Part shown: positions 5,350-7,019 of the stretch, piece after piece
Numbering within the stretch: position 1 is the stretch's first letter
Layout of the letters: each line of letters begins with the position of its first letter
DNA from: Methanobacteriota archaeon
Lineage (GTDB): Archaea > Thermoplasmatota > Poseidoniia > Poseidoniales > Poseidoniaceae
DNA length: 7,019 nt
Direction of reading: 5' to 3'
NCBI GenBank assembly: GCA_002714305.1
Contig: PAWY01000019.1
Span: 35,956 to 42,974 of the forward strand
Position numbers and translations under genes: made by a program
The notes under the pieces: model-generated
Seen by the model: the letters and a program-made list of their open reading frames with translations, nothing else
Told to the model about the DNA's origin: nothing
Database searches by the model: none

Positions 5350-7019
5350 ATGATGACCGAGCGTAAGCCACGGAATAGTTCCAAGAAGCGAGCCAGCCTT
5401 GGATTTGTGTTGATGCTCCTTCTTTCATCGCTTGGAGCCCTGGCCACCGTCCCCGCTGCAAGCGCTGCCTTACCCGGCTCGATTGGAATCACAGACAGCA
5501 CCTCACCGTTGCCCGATGCATGGTACTCGTCCTTTGACACCGTTGAATTTGAGGCTGAAGTCACCAACTACTACGCCGCGGCTTCTGGGGCAGCTCGCAC
5601 CCTGACATGGTATGCCTGTGAGGGCGATGTCACCGTTGCCCAGTGCAAGTCAGTGTTCGAAGACACGGGGCAATTCAACATTGGAAACGTTCCAGGACAA
5701 TCATCACAAGCCATTGAATCAGCTGACCTTTGGAGCCCGGGGTCAAACGCAGAAGGTATCTTCACCATCATCTACGCCTTTAGCCAAAACGACCAAATGG
5801 CCGCTGATGACGAGTTCAAGTTCCACATCAACCTCACCAGCGATTTTGTCGATGTGATCGCAGACATGGACCACAACCCCATCGAACACTTGGCGAATTT
5901 GGCCGTCTATGATGACGAACAAGTGCTGAACACCAACACCGACTACGTTTTCAAAGCCAAAGGGGAATCAACATTGTGCGGCGTCTGTGCGTTTTCGGGC
6001 GAATTTGGATGGCAACTTTGGGACAGCGATGAAACCATGCTTTTGAAAGAAGCCTACAAAACCGTCTCAACCCTTCCTGCTTGGGGAGGAACGGACCCCT
6101 ACAACATCAACTTGCCAGACTTCAATTACGGTCAAGAAGGACGGTACACGCTCAAATTCGGACTCTTTGGAAGCACTGGAAACCCTCATGCTGACCTCAA
6201 TCCTTGGAACAACCTCGCCACCTACGAAATCGTACTCAACGACAGCATTGACCTCAAGGTCACTGACGTGTACCCGAGCCACAACGCTCAGGCTTCCCTG
6301 TTTTACTACGGGACCGACCGCGTGGTGTCCACCTTTGCCAACTTAGGAAACATGTCGGTTGAGAACATCTCCGTATCCTACCAAGTGTACAATTCACAAT
6401 ACGACCTTGAGGTTGACGACACCTGCCTCATCCCCGTCATGCACCCCAGCGACATTGCCACCTGCACGTTCAACATGACCACCACGGGCGACAACCGCCT
6501 CATTCGGATTCAAATGCCAACCATTTACCAAAACGGAGAAGACGTTCGCATGGGCGACAACCTCTACCAATTGGCGGCGGATGTTCAGGTCGGCCCCATC
6601 AACCCCTATGTTCAAACCAACTCCGAAAACAACGTCTACCTCACCAGCGAGGATGTCGAACTGGTCGGCCGATTCAGCACCATTGCCTCTCAACCACTCA
6701 CCTTTACCTGGCGAGAAGGGTTCTATGTGTGGGGCACCGGCCAAGTGCTCAATCGAACCGGTGAGGATTTCGGACTGGGCCACCACAACCTGACCTTGCA
6801 AGTTGACGACCCATGGGGCGAAACGGAATACACCTATGTGGAATTTGATGTTCTAAATTCGGTTTCAATTTCCGCTGAGCCTTACATGACTGGAACCGCC
6901 ATCACCGAGCAGGAAGCCACGTCATCCCATGCCATGCTGCTGCCTCATTTGGGAGCGAATTACGGCATCGGCGGAGGCGATTCACCCTTGATGATGATCG
7001 AGGTCGGCATTGAGACTGA
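5350..7019 (+). CDS. Large secreted multi-domain beta-sandwich protein (CARDB/PKD-like), 3' end missing
   Basis: At least 556 residues are visible and the frame is still open at the window edge. The N-terminus is a clear Sec signal peptide: a basic region (TERKPRNSSKKRAS), a hydrophobic core (GFVLMLLLSSLGALATV, 18-34) and a likely cleavage site after PAASA (35-39). The mature part is a string of beta-rich modules. One ends in ADLNPWNNLATYEIVL and another in GEDVRMGDNLYQLAADVQV, both like the close of CARDB adhesion modules. One reads PLTFTWREGFYVW and later GHHNLTLQVDDPWGETEYTY, like a PKD/Ig-type fold. Six cysteines fall in three close pairs (90/99, 210/213, 359/372), suggesting disulfides, and many N-x-S/T sequons suggest glycosylation. 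It is likely a cell-surface or exported protein; the ligand is unknown. The ATG at 5350 (or 5353) follows GTGAGGAG. In-frame ATGs at 5281 and 5266 would give an unusually long leader before the signal peptide. Confidence 0.8.
   Translation, partial: MMTERKPRNSSKKRASLGFVLMLLLSSLGALATVPAASAALPGSIGITDSTSPLPDAWYSSFDTVEFEAEVTNYYAAASGAARTLTWYACEGDVTVAQCKSVFEDTGQFNIGNVPGQSSQAIESADLWSPGSNAEGIFTIIYAFSQNDQMAADDEFKFHINLTSDFVDVIADMDHNPIEHLANLAVYDDEQVLNTNTDYVFKAKGESTLCGVCAFSGEFGWQLWDSDETMLLKEAYKTVSTLPAWGGTDPYNINLPDFNYGQEGRYTLKFGLFGSTGNPHADLNPWNNLATYEIVLNDSIDLKVTDVYPSHNAQASLFYYGTDRVVSTFANLGNMSVENISVSYQVYNSQYDLEVDDTCLIPVMHPSDIATCTFNMTTTGDNRLIRIQMPTIYQNGEDVRMGDNLYQLAADVQVGPINPYVQTNSENNVYLTSEDVELVGRFSTIASQPLTFTWREGFYVWGTGQVLNRTGEDFGLGHHNLTLQVDDPWGETEYTYVEFDVLNSVSISAEPYMTGTAITEQEATSSHAMLLPHLGANYGIGGGDSPLMMIEVGIET

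Overview
The window most likely comes from an archaeon, probably a mesophilic euryarchaeon of the Thermoplasmatota type; a marine Poseidoniales (Marine Group II) member fits best. The evidence is the archaeal A/V-type ATP synthase order atpH-atpI, KaiC/RadA-type ATPases, ribosome binding sites matching the archaeal GGAGGTGAT core, and a large secreted beta-sandwich protein rich in Asn, Asp and N-glycosylation sequons. No rRNA or marker gene is present, so the placement is an inference.

Layout. Positions 1 to 5192 hold seven genes, all on the minus strand and tightly spaced, transcribed from right to left. They are: a membrane-anchored protein with a C-terminal lamin-tail domain (5192-4113); a KaiC-like ATPase with an intact P-loop (4042-3260); a RecA-like protein with no recognisable P-loop (3257-2673); a third RecA/KaiC-like protein whose P-loop has lost its lysine (2661-1858); a UbiE/MenG-type methyltransferase (1835-1026); atpH (989-672); and atpI (662 to beyond base 1). 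A 157-base divergent promoter region (5193-5349) separates these from a plus-strand gene (5350 to beyond 7019) for a large secreted multi-domain protein with CARDB/PKD-like modules. Coding density is very high, and apart from the divergent region no intergenic gap exceeds 70 bases. I saw no tRNA, rRNA, CRISPR array, insertion sequence or integrase.

How the genes may work together. The three RecA-like genes are spaced 2 and 11 bases apart, and each downstream start has a strong ribosome binding site that overlaps or adjoins the previous stop. They therefore look translationally coupled and made in matched amounts. One apparently competent ATPase with two catalytically dead relatives, downstream of an envelope-anchored protein, suggests a hetero-oligomeric ATP-dependent switch or scaffold at the membrane. 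This is the least explained and most interesting part of the window. The methyltransferase and the ATP synthase stalk genes are ordinary bioenergetic genes that follow on the same strand. The remaining ATP synthase subunits are expected beyond base 1.
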